From NCBI RefSeq assembly GCF_048771995.1, contig NC_133026.1:58405001-58469000 (forward strand): a stretch of DNA of 64,000 nt, given 5' to 3'. The notes beneath the pieces are model-generated. The model saw only the letters and a list, made by a program, of their open reading frames with translations, ran no database searches and was not told the origin of the DNA. Position 1 is the stretch's first letter; each line of letters opens with the position of its first letter. Source of the DNA: Taeniopygia guttata. Taxonomy: Eukaryota > Chordata > Aves > Passeriformes > Estrildidae. The position numbers and the translations under genes were made by a program. Positions 38,301-52,880 of this stretch are shown here, in pieces.

Positions 38301-39929
38301 AAGGAAAACAAGCTAGTTAGACTTCTGAGCCAGAGTAAAATGCACTCTTTTTGAAGGTGGATGTATATTTGGTCAGAAAAACATATGGGGGAGGGGAGTG
38401 TAACTATTCTTAGTATAACTTCATATGCAATTCAGAATACAATAATACTATCTTTTTAATTAGCACTCCTGATAATACTCCCTATATGTACAAAGATTTC
38501 TGAAGTCCATGGAAAATCATTGAGCCATGCAGCACGAAAAGAACCTTCTCCAAAGGGAGTCAGGTAAGAAAGATAAATTATTTAAAATAAATTAGAAAAG
38601 TTCAGGAGCAGTTTTGAATTTGTTAATATCCATGTAATATTAATCCAGCCCGAATGCCTCTGTCCTGCAATCTCAACAAAATGGAGCTCAGTTTTTTAAG
38701 TCAGAGAGGGGGCTGGAGTGAGTAAATGTTTGTGTAAATCGGAAGGTGCTGATGATAGAAGGGAACGGTGCAGTTTCAGTCTGTATCATCCTTCATGAGC
38801 TCTAGGTAAATGATCAGTGGTAAAATGACACTTGCTTACTTGACTGCTATCTAAGTAGCAAACTGTGGTTTATAGCTATAGAACTATTTTTCTATCTGTA
38901 TATTTAAAAATGCACCTCTTAAGCACCCGTTGATGGCATTTTCCAGAAAAGGTTATTTTCTCTCTTGAAGCATTTTTCCTTACCAAATTAAGTCCTGCCC
39001 TGAACTGTGGAAGTTTGAATTTTAAGTGTGAATGAATTTAAACAATGTTCTTATTACCTTTTATCCTAAATTATGTGATATCATATATGATTTTGAAATA
39101 ACTAAAAGTGTTTGAAAGCCCATGTCCATCAAATAATTTAATAATTTTGGTCGTATTAATCCTATGGAAAGGACAGTCACTGGGAGAATGATGAGGTACC
39201 ATGGAAATCCAAGCTGTTCTCCAAATTATTATACAGTCTTATTAAAATAGGAAAATTGCCAGAAGCAAACTGAGAATCATATTAAAATTGCTTTGAAATA
39301 CACTTTGCTCTCACATTGTCAGGTATTACCAGGCATTAGTTCAAGGCTCATGTCATCAGCTTGGATTTTTAGAGCTACATGTTAAAGGTCTTAATAGATG
39401 TTTCATAATTTTTCAAATATAATTTAGCCTTTTTTGTAATAGAAAAAATTATTCTCCCTTTTTCTGCAGAGAATTAATCCCAGGGTTTTTTGTTAATGCC
39501 ATACTGATTTTATTATTTTTAATAAAGGTGTATTTAATTATTACACACAGATATTGTTGCTAGGTATAAAACTTTTCAGGAGACCTGTACTCATGTCTTA
39601 TATATATATATATGTGTGATAACAACTTGATCTTGCTGAAAATTGTGTTTAGCTTTCTAAAAACATAAATATGCAAGAAAGGAACAATCAGAAGCTTTCT
39701 CCTCAAGTGGGAGAGCTTTTGAGAAAAAGCTAAATGATGCCTTTCATTTTCCCCATATTCCCTGCCAGTCATTCCACCCCAACCCCCTCACCCATATACA
39801 CTTGAAATGACACCTTATCTATAAATAATGGGTTGCTGTTGTGATACCTCCTAATGCTGTCCTCACAGATGCAATACTGTGCCAAGATTTAAATATTCTC
39901 ACTTCCTGGAAGTGATTAACATAAGTCAA

Positions 39930-40280
39930 CTGATTTACTTCCATCTGTCAGGTGGCAAAAGATTAACCAGAGGAGCTAAAGCAAGTAATTTGTGGTGGTT
40001 CACTGTCACGAGAGACAAACAAGTCTCTTAATTGGAAATTGACAGCTCTGGCACTTGTTTGAGCTAAGCTTTTGCTTGCATTGCCTCTTGAGTCACTTCA
40101 CTCAATCTATAGCTAGTCATTAAAACACCATGAAATTCTCTCTGCAGGTACATAAAGCCAGATTTTTGCCTGTGGCAGACTTAATTAGGTAACAGCTGGA
40201 TATTCAATCTTCACATAAAAAGAGGAAAATGCAAGTGATGCAAATGCTTCTCAAAGCATCATGAAAGGAAAGGTTTGCAT
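39930..40280. other. Possible conserved non-coding element (weak)
   Basis: About 350 bp without homopolymers carries E-box-like CATCTG and CAGGTG (near 39945-39955), AACCAGAG, ACAAACAAG, CTTAATTAGG (40180s), CAGCTG, and a perfect octamer ATGCAAAT at 40238-40245. Such motif clusters are common in enhancers but also occur by chance. No sequence comparison was possible. Confidence 0.3.
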
Positions 40281-40900
40281 AAGCAGTGAATGATCTTGTC
40301 ATGATGGTATTATCATATAAATAGTAAAAAAAAAGATGTTGCAGAGGGGGGAAAGTCGTTTATGTCAGACATCAACTCAAACAATGACTGAACTATAACA
40401 ACACATGTAAACTGATTACACTATATGGGTAAATGGCTTCTTTTCAAAGCTAAACATCTGCAGGCCTGAAGTGTTAGGACGTGATTCTGAATTCAAATGA
40501 GCTAAATATTTTTGTAATGTAATTTTATTCTAGGAAATATTTATTTATGGAGATTTTTCTCTGCAAACAGAACTGCAAAGAACAAAATTGCAACTTGCAA
40601 AAGATCCACTGCATATGTATGATGCATATAATGCAATTTTTACTGTAATACTTTTAGAAAACTATGTGGATATGTAATTAGCATACATTCCTTGAAGTGG
40701 AAAAAGAAGAAAAGTGTAGAAAATTTCTGGTTTTATTGTACATATTAGTTCTTACACAATAGTTGATTATAGTTGTTTTCTGTTCTAGTGGTTTTAAATA
40801 AATACTACTTTTGGCTTATATAGGGTTTTCCACACTATGGGAAATTGGTCTTGCAATTATGTATCATATACATTTCCATTAAATTATCAAATTCTGTTTC

Positions 40901-40940
40901 TGATGTTATAGGGTTGTTTTTGATGTTATAGGGTTATTTT
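40901..40940. repeat. Tandem duplication, 2 x 20 bp
   Basis: TGATGTTATAGGGTTGTTTT is followed directly by a second copy differing at one base (TTATTTT for TTGTTTT). The near identity suggests a recent slippage event. Confidence 0.95.
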
Positions 40941-41827
40941 TACTTCCTACAGTGTGGCAAGCTTTTTAACAATTCTGTGTTTCCATTGACTTCAGGCTTC
41001 CTTTTCACAAGAAGAAGAACAGAAGACTGAAATAATTTTGCTCTTACGGTTCATCTACTTTGCTCCTATTCAGCTGCACCTGGAATGCTGAACATTGTAT
41101 TGAATTTTGATAATCTTGATATCAGTATTTTATTTTACAAATTGAAGGAGGTCAGAAGGACACAGAGGGTTTTTAAGAAGTTATAAAAAGATGAGTCGCT
41201 TCACTTACTTAGTTACTTAAACATACCACCAAATGTGAAAAAGCAACCACTAAAATCTTGACAGCAGTGGGAGTTGTCAGTTTAGGGATGATTCATGCTA
41301 AAGCAGTGTTTTGTACATGGATCACTTGTAGATTCCCATTAGGATTCATCCTTCAAAAATAGCAGTCATAGTAGGCTAAAAAATAATGACACCTTTAAAA
41401 AGTCCCAAATATTTAAACAGCAATAAATGTGGGTTCTTTGTGTTACAATATCTGAGTCTGATGTAACCACAATGAAATTAATAAATCTGCAGTAAAAATA
41501 AAGCTGTTGTAATCTCCGTCAGTTGTAAACATACATTTTTTCAAATCCATGTCATCAGCTTTTCTCCCATCTTTACTTTGGTTTTACATGCTGTAATCTT
41601 TTATTGCTCACATTCAGTGCCATAAGGGGAACTTTTTTCATGCTATTTAGACTTCCTTATTCAGGACTTTCACAGCAACTGTTCTACTTCCATGAAAACA
41701 ATGGGAAAGTTGTGAAAACATATACAGGTGGAAGTATGGAGTGAGGACATGAAGGATGCTACAGCTAGACGTTACTAAAGTAAGTAGATGGGTGTTGTAA
41801 GGGTACTGATTTTTAAGTTAATGAGAC

Positions 41828-41900
41828 CAAAAAAAAACAAAACCAGAAAAAAGAAACACACAAAAAAAAGAAAAAAAAAAAAAAACCCAAACCCCCAAAC
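41828..41900. repeat. A-rich low-complexity region
   Basis: Long A runs mixed with C (CAAAACC, ACACAC, CCCAAACCCCC). No SINE or LINE body ending here was recognised, so it is taken as simple sequence. Confidence 0.85.
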
Positions 41901-44900
41901 CCAGATAATAATAAGAAAGCAATGAAATAATAACAAAAAATTCTGTTATTCTGTTTTCAGGTGCACAGCTTGGAAGAAGCACCATTATGACCTCCTCAGA
42001 GAGCCATTGTTTCAGAGAGATACAGAACAGAAGGAAGAAAATTTCTCAGTTTTAGTTGACTGGAAATGCATAGCCTAAAGTTTTATTTTCTCTTTTCTAA
42101 TTACTGATCTAACCTCCATTCACAACTGCAGGGAATGAAATAATGAAATCTATGCCCATTTAATACTCTCTATTTTTTTATGACATACATTTCAGCTACG
42201 TTTTAGTGTTTGGCTAGCTAACATTTCAAATAGTTCAAAACTCCTTTTTATCTCTTTCAAAGAATTTTCAAAAATATGTCTTTCATGGAGATATTAAAAA
42301 AAGGATAAAATTATGAGGCAGAAATATTTGCTTCCTGAGCAATCTGAATGAGCTGTCAGACATGACAATCAGCTTGTACCATTCTGGAAGAACTGAAGGC
42401 CAGATGTGTTATCCTGAAGTGATGCTAGACATCTGAATTCAGGAAACTGAATTTCACACAACCTTGTTTCCTTATTTTTTGAAAAAAAAAAGGAAAAAAA
42501 CATTTCTTCTTGCAGATATAGTTCTTTCCACTTTAAGGTGAATATATTAATTTACTTTTGGATGTCTGAAATGACACTTGAGTGACGGTGTTCAGGCAAC
42601 TGAATCCCACAAATGTTACCTCAAAATAGAATGCCACCTTTAGCAGGTGATGAAAATGCTCTTCATTTAATTGGGATGTCTGGGATTTTGCTTGTGTTTT
42701 TCTTTAGGAATAAAAGCTCATACAAGTTTCCATAATGGTTAACATTAAAAAGGTACATCTGTTTTTCAGGCTCTTGACTCAAACTGCATGGTATCTGAAG
42801 ACACAGAAGGAGGAGCAAGAAAGTTTATGTAAGATGGTGTTGGAACTTGGATGTTGGCTCTTACTTTGAAATATGAGTGACATCTAATGTATTTTTATAG
42901 GAAATTTTATTGCCAATAGAAATTGTTTTTAATTTTCATGAGCAACAGGCCCTTCAGAACAATAAATCCACAAAATGGTTTAGTTTTGCAAGGACTATAA
43001 AGAGTGTCATTACCAAAACAGTTGTTGAAAAATCTTATGAATGACCTTCTTTATTAAAGCAAAATTTGTTCTCTTCCTTTTGTTAATAAGACCATATTTC
43101 ATTTTTATTGAAGCACAGCATATACCCCATGAGTGCTCCTCTGTGAACGGAGAGGCTTGGAGAAGGAAGACAAACAACTTCAGAAAAAATAGTACTTTTT
43201 TTTGCTCTGATTTCAGGAGTGCCTAACATATTTGACATACCCTTAACGGAATCATTTTTCATTTTACTGGTAAAAAACTTTAGAATACATTAGGTACATT
43301 TAATTCTTGGGTCAAATTCCTCAAGTATTCACTAAATAGATTTAGTAAAAAATATTTAATATTATATGGAACAGCAGATGGCTGATGGAAACTATTGCTC
43401 AGCTATTTATTTTAGATGAACATCAAGATATTTTGTCTTTTTTTTTAGTTCATTTGTACCTTATGAATAATTTCAGGTTATATTTTTTACTTATTGCTCT
43501 TTTCAGTATGTGCTACAGTCACACGTGACCTTCTGAAAAAAAAATCGGGAAAAAAAGAGGCCCTATTGTGCCTGTAATTGTTTCTTTACCTGCACCTCCT
43601 CAATAAGCCTAAAATGAGAGTAGTATCTGTCTTGCAGATTGCTTTCTAACGTGTGAGTTTTTTTCATTAACCAGAATAACTTGAATATAACATAAGACAG
43701 TCTTGTTTCTCATTATGTTAGTTGGGATTGCTAAAGTTTCAACATTGTGTCGAGCTTCATCCATGTTAAATGAAGCCTGGAAACCATTCAGCTTCTTAGC
43801 TCCCTAGGGATTCAACCATCTCATTTAATAAATGTTTTTTTTTCCTCTTGATCTTTAAGGATTTCTAAATTATAGGGTCATTTACATTGCTGCTCATGAA
43901 TAAATGTGTTTTTAGATGTCCAGGGTCAAATGTTATATGCATTTTGTCTATATAAATACAGCAATCAAAATAAATCAGTGATTGATTCCCATTAGCAAAA
44001 AACATTGGGGGGATAAAGATTTTATTATTACAATATTATAATATTTTATATGCGCATTATTCTTGGTGTGTGTGATGAAATCTTGTCAAAATATTGCTTT
44101 ATTGATGTTCTTTAAGAAAAAAATTGGAACTTTAAAAATAAGTAAGTAGAAATTAGTTGTATTGATAAAGTTAAACAATTTGATTTTTCTGTTTTAATAT
44201 TCACTGAAAAATCAGATACCTATTGGTATTTTGAGAATGTGTTTTCATATTCAAATCATATGCTTAGGATGATAACACTGAAATAAGGACAAAAAATGTG
44301 ACAAGATTACTTTGTTTGGACTAGTAGAAAAGAAAAATAAAACTGAGGCCAATATATCGAAGCAAGAAAAAACTCTTTAAATTGCTTGGAACTTACTGAT
44401 CTGATATTCTTACATTACAACATTGTGTTTGACACTTGAAATGATCACCAGACACCAAAAATGACTCCCAAACCCTTGTCCATCTCCTAGGATGTGGCCA
44501 GGGAACACAGTTTAGCAGGACCTTAGGAATATGCATTTGCAATTTATTTGTTCTTAAAGGCTGATGAGGATGAGATTTGTCACAGGTTCTCAGGGTCATT
44601 ACTTGACATTAGGATTCTCAGGGAAATGAAAAGACAGCACTGACATTGTTTAGAGCCGTTTTGGACAAGATTTAGTGGATATTCTGACAGTGGGATCTAG
44701 GTCACATGTTTCTGTTGGGTTGAATGGTACAGATTTATTTGATTACAGGTTGTGACCTGTTTATTAGGAATTAAGTGTAGTTTAGTACACAGATATAATA
44801 TCAATGAGAGCAGAGAAGAAAAAAAATTAAATGTAGTATGACAAAACCAAGACTTTACACTTCAGAAAGGAGATTTGGGGTTCATAATACAAGTACGTCA

Positions 44901-47126
44901 TGTTTTGGTAAAAGCTGAGAATAGCTTTACTATTGGTAAGTGAAAAAAAGGTGTAATTTTCAACAAAAGATGCTGTTCTTAACTTTGTTCATGAAAGCAA
45001 TTTCTTTCTGGGTGCTTTATGGATGTACAACTTGTAATAATATTTCTGTCCTTGCCTTGTCTGAAACCTCTGGGCTAGAATCATGCTTTGGTTATGTACC
45101 TGGACTTTTTTTGTCAGGAATGTAGCTACCTTATTCTTGAATTTCAGTTGATAAACTCAGTGTCTACTGTACCTCTATAAATGCTGTTTAATTGATCATT
45201 AAAATAATGTGTTTGTAAATGAAAGCTCACCAGTTTTTCAGGAAGTATCCAGGAATTTCCATGTAACTGTGAGCTTATTAGATACCATGAAGTAAAGTAA
45301 CATTCTGGTATTTATAGACCTACTCTCAGGGAAATAATAGAATGACTTTTATTCATATTAATGGGTTTGGAACAGGATAAAGGAAGAAGTAAGACAGAAG
45401 GGATCCGAACTACTTTTAGTTATTTCCAGATAACTTGTAGCAATCTCAAGTGAAGTTTTATCTGTGAATAAAGGCTGTATTTTTTCTCTTGTGCCCTAAT
45501 TTCTTTAATAGTATGGTATTTTTAAGTAGTCTATTCAGCCATCAAGTGATAATTTAACTAGAATAGGTAGTAAACCTGGACTGTAGGACATATTCTTAAT
45601 AGCTATGATTTATTTTTACAACTAAATAATACGAAGTGAGCAAATGTAACCATGAAACCATAACTTACTCAGAATAAAAGAGATGAATGAGTAATATTAG
45701 AGTAATATACATGCAACATTAATATGTATCTATAATTAATTTGCATGCTATATGCTTAATGTAGGTATACCACAATGATAATTTTTATATGATGACATTT
45801 CAAAACTATGAACTATAACTCAAAAGTAAAATACTAAATTAAAAACAGAGCCAAACCTCCTTAACTTAAAAGATTTTTTGATAGAAAGAAAAAATAAAAT
45901 TGAAATATTTTTTGTCTTCTTTTCCCAATGGTCTTATAAGCAGGGATTTTTTTAATAGTGATTATTCTAATCTTTTTCAAAAAAGGTGATTCATAAAGCA
46001 GAAGATTCATAGAAGATACAAAATTATTGTTTGTTTACTTCTTGAAAGCTGGCATAGTTATTATCCCTCCTTCCAAGTTCCTATAATTGTCTGTAAACTT
46101 TTTAAAAGACATTATTGTTTTGGGAGTGTTCTCACTATCTTTGTCAGGTGCTGAAATTCTGTTTCATTGTCACTGTCCATCTTCAATCTCTATGAATTTC
46201 TTGACAAGTGAGAAGGGTGTATTTTCCATGAAACTTGCCAACACACCTTGAGCACCAGTTCCTGGACAATTACAGGATCCCAAAATACAGAAATTAGCTT
46301 TGTTTCCTCAGTGCATGTATAAAGAGTAGAAAAAGTGAATCATAAAGAAAGTTTACTGTTTAGGGAGAGTCGGTCACTGATTTGATCAGTGTATTAAGGT
46401 TGTGGAACCATGTTAATGGATATTAAAGACTTTTTTAGCTGTATGGTATTTGGAGGTCTAGTAGAAATTTTCACTGGGACGCAACTGCTGGACCAATAAA
46501 TAATTTAAGTCACTTTTTCTTGGCTTATTCTCCTTCTTCCTTATCCCTAACAACTTCCCCCCCTCTGATCAATTTGAACAAGTTTTTTCCTTTTTTTTTT
46601 TTCTTTGATATTGTGACTCACTGGCCGATCAGAGGCCTTTTGGAGCTTGCTTCTGGTCCACATCTTTTGCCGGGATACTTGGGGAGTACATGCAAATTAT
46701 TTGATTCTAATTATACATCTTAAAAGTCATTGCTGGCATTTATTACAGAGTTACAATTACATCCTTGTTTTCTAGAAAAATGTCAGTTTCTTTTTCTGAA
46801 TATTCTCCTGCTTTGCATTTTGTTCTTTGACATTGTGCCTTTTCTATCTCTTAAGTTATTACCCCATGAAGGACAATGCGTATGACTGAATATAGGTATG
46901 TATTTCAATGATTTCAAAAATATAACAAGATTTCTTCTTTCTGATTATTATACTACTTAGTGGTTTGGATGACTTGGAAACCAATCTCTTTAGACACCTT
47001 TCTGTGTACCCTATTTTATGCTTCCCCTCTGAAAAGCATTAAACACACAGACAGGTCTTTTAATTCTACAAAAATAATTTAGATACAATGTAGTCTCCTT
47101 GGAAAGAATCTGTGGGGTTTCTTGGG

Positions 47127-47157
<31 letters not shown>
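47127..47157. repeat. (TTTTG)n microsatellite
   Basis: Five TTTTG units followed by TTTTT, embedded in T-rich DNA. Confidence 0.93.
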
Positions 47158-49409
47158 ATTTTAATACTGTCTCTTCTTTCCATCTGTTTTAATTTTATTT
47201 TTTCCCCTCTTTTTGCTGTAATTGTTTTAGGATTTTGACCTATTGCAACAATCTCAGAAGAAATGCAAACCAGTCAGCTGTGAATGTTTACCCTGATTTG
47301 ATCTACAACTCTTGCTCTGCTTAATCTTCCATTGTGTGTGGACCATAGGCTTCAATATTAATGATATACTACTTGTATGTTTTGCTGTGTCACCACTGGC
47401 AGTAGAAAATTATTCTCCCACCTAATATTAATGCAGCTTTAGGAGGAAAATATTTTCTATTATACATAAATATTTCAAGTTTCATTCAAATACGTATCAA
47501 CTTTAACTAAATATGATCAACTTGCAGGAATGGACCTCAAACATATTTCTTTCACCATAGGGCATGCTATGTGCTTAGGCAAAGTAGAGACCCATTGAGT
47601 AATTTGTATATAGAAAAGTTGTAATTGTTCTAAAGCATGCCAAACAATTTGATAAACATACAGCAAATCATATCTAGTGGCTCTCTCAACTTTAAAAAAA
47701 TGTGTTTTTTATAATAGTAGCTACATTTCTGAATCATTTTAGTAATCCTTCGAAATCAAAGATTTTTTATATAGTACAAGTCAGTTTTTGTTAGATTAAA
47801 ACACCAATGTTGTGTGGGTTTATTTTTTATGTTATTTTTTATGTTTTGCATTGGCATATAGGAATATCGAGTGTCATTCTTTACTGTTTTTCTTGTCTCT
47901 TGTCAGTTTAACTAGGGCCTTTAATCTTATTTAAATATCTAGTTTGTTCTGCCTCCATTTGTGATCTGTAATAAAATTAATAGATATGTCCCAATGTTGC
48001 TCTCGAGTAAGGTAAAACATTGACATTTTTGAACACTTTAAGCCAATAAATTTTTTTCTTCATGGAAGAAATGGTGATTGATGACATTGCCAGATATTCT
48101 TGGAACAATTTCTCTATTATGAAACAAAAATATTTCATCTCTGCTTAACTGTTTCATTTTTTAATTAGGATGCTAACATCACTGTGTCCCTTGTGTGTTT
48201 TTTTCCTTTGAACTATTCAATCTAGGCCATACTTTCTGCACCTTTCTGCATGGCACAGTAAAATTAGACAAGGTTACAATTAGATGCAGGCTAAAATACC
48301 TAGAAATAATTTTAATAGCTATTGAGCTTAAACCTACGAATAACCTACAAGGATTTACATTTGTATTCAGGCTCAGTTCTACAGCACATTAACTCATTTG
48401 CAACCCTTAGTACTTTATGGCAATATTTCTATCCTAAACTTGCTAACACTACATTAGATAATGTTCATATATATGAATGACTTTGAGCTGTAGGAGTGGG
48501 TTTTTTCCACTTATTCACAATCAAACGCAATGGGAAGAATGGAAAAGAAGAAAAAATTGTGTGCAGATTATTTGAAAGGTCACAGCTTTGAAACAAAACT
48601 TAAGTAATCTTTCATTTGAGTTTCCTTTGTTTCCCTATCATTAAAATACTATTTATTTCAGATTTCAGAGCCTTCATAAATCAGCTTTGACACTAACTAA
48701 ATTATACCTATATAAAACTAAGAAGCAAATTTTGCTACACGAAAGTATCCCTTTGCAAATATCCCACAAATAAAAAGGTGAGTCAACAAAGAAATCCAAT
48801 CATTGCAGTGAGCAATTGCTATATTTAGGGCAGATTTCTACAGCAGTACTTAGTGCTTAATTCCCAATGATTTCAGTGAAACTTTGCGGGGAGCACAGCA
48901 CTATGCACCAAGTCTTTTATGACAGCTGTCTCCATAGAGAGAGCTGTGCTTTTTCTTATTTTAAACATTCAGGGCCATCCAGCACCCGTCAGGAAAGGCA
49001 GAATGAAGATGTTGCTTTCTTTGAAGAAGAGTACATTACAAAATACTCTCAAAACTCATTAAGAAAAATAAAAGAATAATTGCACCAAGAGGTTTTTGAA
49101 AAAAAGGCAATAGGTTTAAAGTGCAGTGAGAAATCTTGAAGTTAGGTGCAAGGAATAGGACAGTTTGTTTACATTAAGAATTGAAAAGAATTGATCAAAT
49201 AAGGCTTTTAAGATCAAGCAACAGTGCTTCTGACTGTCATTGTGATATTTGGTACAGTTGATGATGGTTTAAAACAGGTTTCTGGTCTAGATTACTGTTG
49301 AAGTTTCTTGTAGCTATGTTGGTTTAGCATCTATGGAAATATAAAAACAAAAACATCACCAAAAAGAACTTAGAAAATGTGCATGATAGTAAAGGTTACA
49401 TTTTGTAAC

Positions 49410-49725
49410 ATCACAGAGAGTTTTAAGCTAGAAGGAACATCTGGAGATTGTGTAGTGTTATCTTTCTTTGAAAGCAGGACCATAGATTAGGTTATTGAGG
49501 GCTCTGTCCAGCCAACTCTTTGATATTTCCAACAGGGAAGATTGCATCATATCTTTGGGCTATTTAGTGTTAATCTATTCTCATGGTGAAGATATTTTTT
49601 TCTTACATGCAAGTAGAATTTTCCCTGGATCAAGTTCTGCTCATCGCCTCTTTTCCTGACATTGTCCACTTTTGTGGAAGAGGAATTTCTATGATCCCTA
49701 TAAATACTTCTCACGGTTTGTAAGT
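49410..49725 (-). mobile_element. CR1 LINE, old 3'-end fragment
   Basis: The plus strand begins ATCACAGAGAGTTTTAAGC, then TAGAAGGAACATCTGGAG, the reverse complement of a CR1 3' end. Later blocks fit the CR1 tail: GGGCTCTGTCCAGCCAACTC, TTTGATATTTCCAACAGGG, and a decayed CTCATCGCCTCTTTTCCTG block corresponding to the end of ORF2. The element is on the minus strand, 5'-truncated, heavily diverged and non-coding. The left edge is good; the right edge is approximate. Confidence 0.75.
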
Positions 49726-52097
49726 GAATTGATAGATAAGATTGCTGATGTTGCCAGCAATATGAATCTGTACTGGAGGGATAGCAAAGATTTGATAAAA
49801 ATGTGACTTTCTCCTTATATTTCTTTCTTGTTTTGCCTTAATCTCAAAACAAAACCAGAAACCCGGAAAACCATGTCCACTTTGGGCATCTGTTTTCAAG
49901 TTTCTCAGTATGGTCAGTCTTAAATCAAGACTTCCTCCTCTGACAATATATATCCTTTTAGGCACTTCCTAGGATGCTACTATTACTGATGAGAGAGGTA
50001 TGATAGCCTGCTGTCAGGACTCCCAGCCAGCCTTCACAGGAGTGTGGCAGAGAAAAAGCTTCTAAGATATTCAACTAGTTTTAATAATTAAGTAGCAGTT
50101 TTCAAATGTAGAGTTGTTATATTAGAGGAATAGTGTGTGCTTTGATACTCATGTTTGTTATGCTCTATATTTGCTTTTATGAATACAAGAATAGAAGACA
50201 GCAGTGGAAAAATTCCTTACCCCTGATTACTCTTCACAGATCAAATGCAGCATAGTAGTTACCCTGAAGTGCCTCTAAGATATTTTGCAGCATGATTGTA
50301 GTTCTAAACGGATTTTACAGCAATGTAGTCATAATTTCAATTGAATTACGTGAATCTTATGCCATTATCAAAGATACTTATGTAAAAAATTGATGGGAGG
50401 AGTATTCACTTGTGTCATAGTTCTTATAAGAATTTAAAGAACATTATGAGCAGTATTTATTACATTACTTAAAACATCCAAAACTAGTCGGTTGTTTCTG
50501 ATATTTTTTGCTCTAATATATTGCTTATGTAGTTAAGAACTGAATATCTTTCATCTCTAATGTTATTGTATGTCCTTGGTATACAAGCAGATTCCATAAA
50601 TTGAATATGTTCAAGGAGAGTTCCTAGTCTTCAGTACTGAGGACACAGAGAATGCAAATGGCCAGAAATATATTTCCATAAATGGCTGTAATTGTTTTCA
50701 ACTTCTTGAAGGTACACTAAACTGTAAATAGGCATTAAGAATGAACTAAAATCCATTCAATACCTGGAAAACTAAACTTACCTCCACCTGGCTTTAACTC
50801 TAGCTGAGCTACCTCAACCCTTGACATTTCAAATGCATTGAATATTTTATCATTCCATTCCTATGGATCTGTTTTGTGAGACATAATCTAAAATAACAGA
50901 TCCAGAAATAGAAGAGTTTTGTTTTATTTTAAAGTTGACTTGCTGTGTCATACCTCATTTGTCATGCCATTTTGCATCTCATAAACAACCAAATACAATG
51001 ATATACTCCAAAAAATATGAGTTATGTCACCAAGATTTTATCCAGGTTGTTTCAATTTCTGGAAATACACGTACATGTCTTTTATATGCAGATGAGGGAT
51101 CTTTGCTCATCATTTCTTACAAAGGTAAATAGTGAATGGCAGTTAATATTAGTGACATTCAGTCTTTTTCAGAAATGTATAGTAACTTGCCAGTCTAAAA
51201 CTCGTATTTTATTGCTTTGTTTTTGGTTTGATTGTTGGGATTTTTTTGGTGACCGAACCACAGATACTTTTAAACCTACCATGATTTTTTGAAGGTGGAT
51301 ACTTAGTAATTCTAAAAGGTCAGATACCCCTGTCACAAATACTTTACTCATATTTGCCACTTACTTATGATAATCTTGGACACTTATATAGGATACAAAA
51401 CTTTGGCAAGAGAACCATCACTCAGCACACTGGTCACTTGAGAAAAAAATGTATCTTTGCAAACAAACAGATGATCTACAACACAAATCCTTCTGTTCAA
51501 GCAGTCTGCTTTCAGTTGCATCAGAAATTAGCATAACATCATGGTCTGAGAAATGCTGTCAGCTGCTTAGTCTTTATGCTGACAGTATGCAGAATTGGAG
51601 TCTGTGAAAGAAAGAACTTACTGCTTTGAAAAAGAAAAAACTGCTTTCTTAGGTACCACAACAAACAAAACAAGTAAACAGTCCTAACTTAATTCAAATT
51701 TCATTGACGTCAACAAATTTCTTTCCCTTGACTTCTGTAACTTCTGAACAAAGTCGCAAGGGAAAAGGGTGATAAATGTATTGGCATTAGTGCTAATCCA
51801 ATTTAAATAATATAGATTACATTATTGTCTGACATTCAAACCATAATTTCATAAATCTGCTCCATGTATTTGCTGTCAATTTTATGGATGTTTCATTCAC
51901 TTAGAAAACAAACAAACACACAATGTTCTGTTTGCTTTAGTATACAAGAGATTCGAGTGGTTAAGAAGTTTATTTATATTCCTTGTTGCCTGTAAATATG
52001 CCATTTGTGTGCAAACTCAGTGAAAGGTATGATAAAGCCAACTTTGGGACTCATGTGATAAGAAAATATCATTTCTAAATCAGTTTCATAAGGTAAT

Positions 52098-52140
52098 TAA
52101 AAAAAAAAAACAGAAAAGAAAAAAAGAAAAAAGAAAAAAA
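52098..52140. repeat. A-rich low-complexity tract
   Basis: A runs interrupted by G or C (AAACAGAAAAG, AAAAAAAGAAAAAAG). No element body is recognised next to it. Confidence 0.9.
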
Positions 52141-52852
52141 TATAGGATAAAAAAGAGAAGATGCTAGACAGAAGATTCCCAGAGGCAAAGTAATATATGG
52201 GTTTACCAAAGCTATAGGGAAGATAATTCCAATCAGACAGGTATAATGAGATAAGCCAGATGGATAGGTTCAAAACTAGTTTTGGCTTTAGGAAATTAAA
52301 AATAAAAAAGCAGAAAATTAGGAAAGTGTTAGAAGTATATAATTTAAAGCCCTTATTATGATAATAAGAGAAGCTAGAAATAGACATAAGATTAGGAGGG
52401 TTAAGGAAAAGCAGTGTTGTTTTCACCTTTATTTTAGTAGATTATTTGACTCAAACTTTTTTTTTTTTATTTAAGCTGCCTTTTTATTTTAAAAAAAAGG
52501 TACATCTAATCTAGAAAACACAGCTCTCAATCAGTCCAGGTTACTAAAAATTCAGTGTGCTTTAGATTAATCTCTCTCCTTTTCTGAGCTCTGCATATGA
52601 CAATTCTGCCCTGTGATGAAAAATACATGTTTTTTAAGGGGCAGGTGGGAAGAGAGTGAGAGAGAAAGAGATACTATCTTCTTTTCCTCTGTCTCAAACA
52701 GAAATGCAGGTAAATGATAAATACAATTTTTGAGATGTCTGAGAATTTTCTATTGATAAGGGATGTTTGCTATGGATGAGATAGTGTGATCTTCATTATG
52801 CATCTTGAGATGTACAACAGGTTCAAGATCCTATTTAGCATCTCTGAGTATA

Positions 52853-52880
52853 CCTTATTCAAGGAAAATCTTGAATAAGG
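52853..52880. repeat. Inverted repeat, 11-bp arms with a 6-bp loop
   Basis: CCTTATTCAAG and CTTGAATAAGG are exact reverse complements around GAAAAT. It is a small potential hairpin of no known role. Confidence 0.9.

Larger units (their letters stand above)
36076..49409. other. AT-rich non-coding stretch, 13 kb without recognised genes
   Basis: No transposable element is recognised across this interval. All frames are short (the longest about 70 codons) and unremarkable. The GC-balanced, homopolymer-poor stretches at 38.17-38.30 and 39.93-40.28 kb are the only parts that stand out and are listed separately, along with small tandem repeats and A-rich tracts. Confidence 0.7.
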
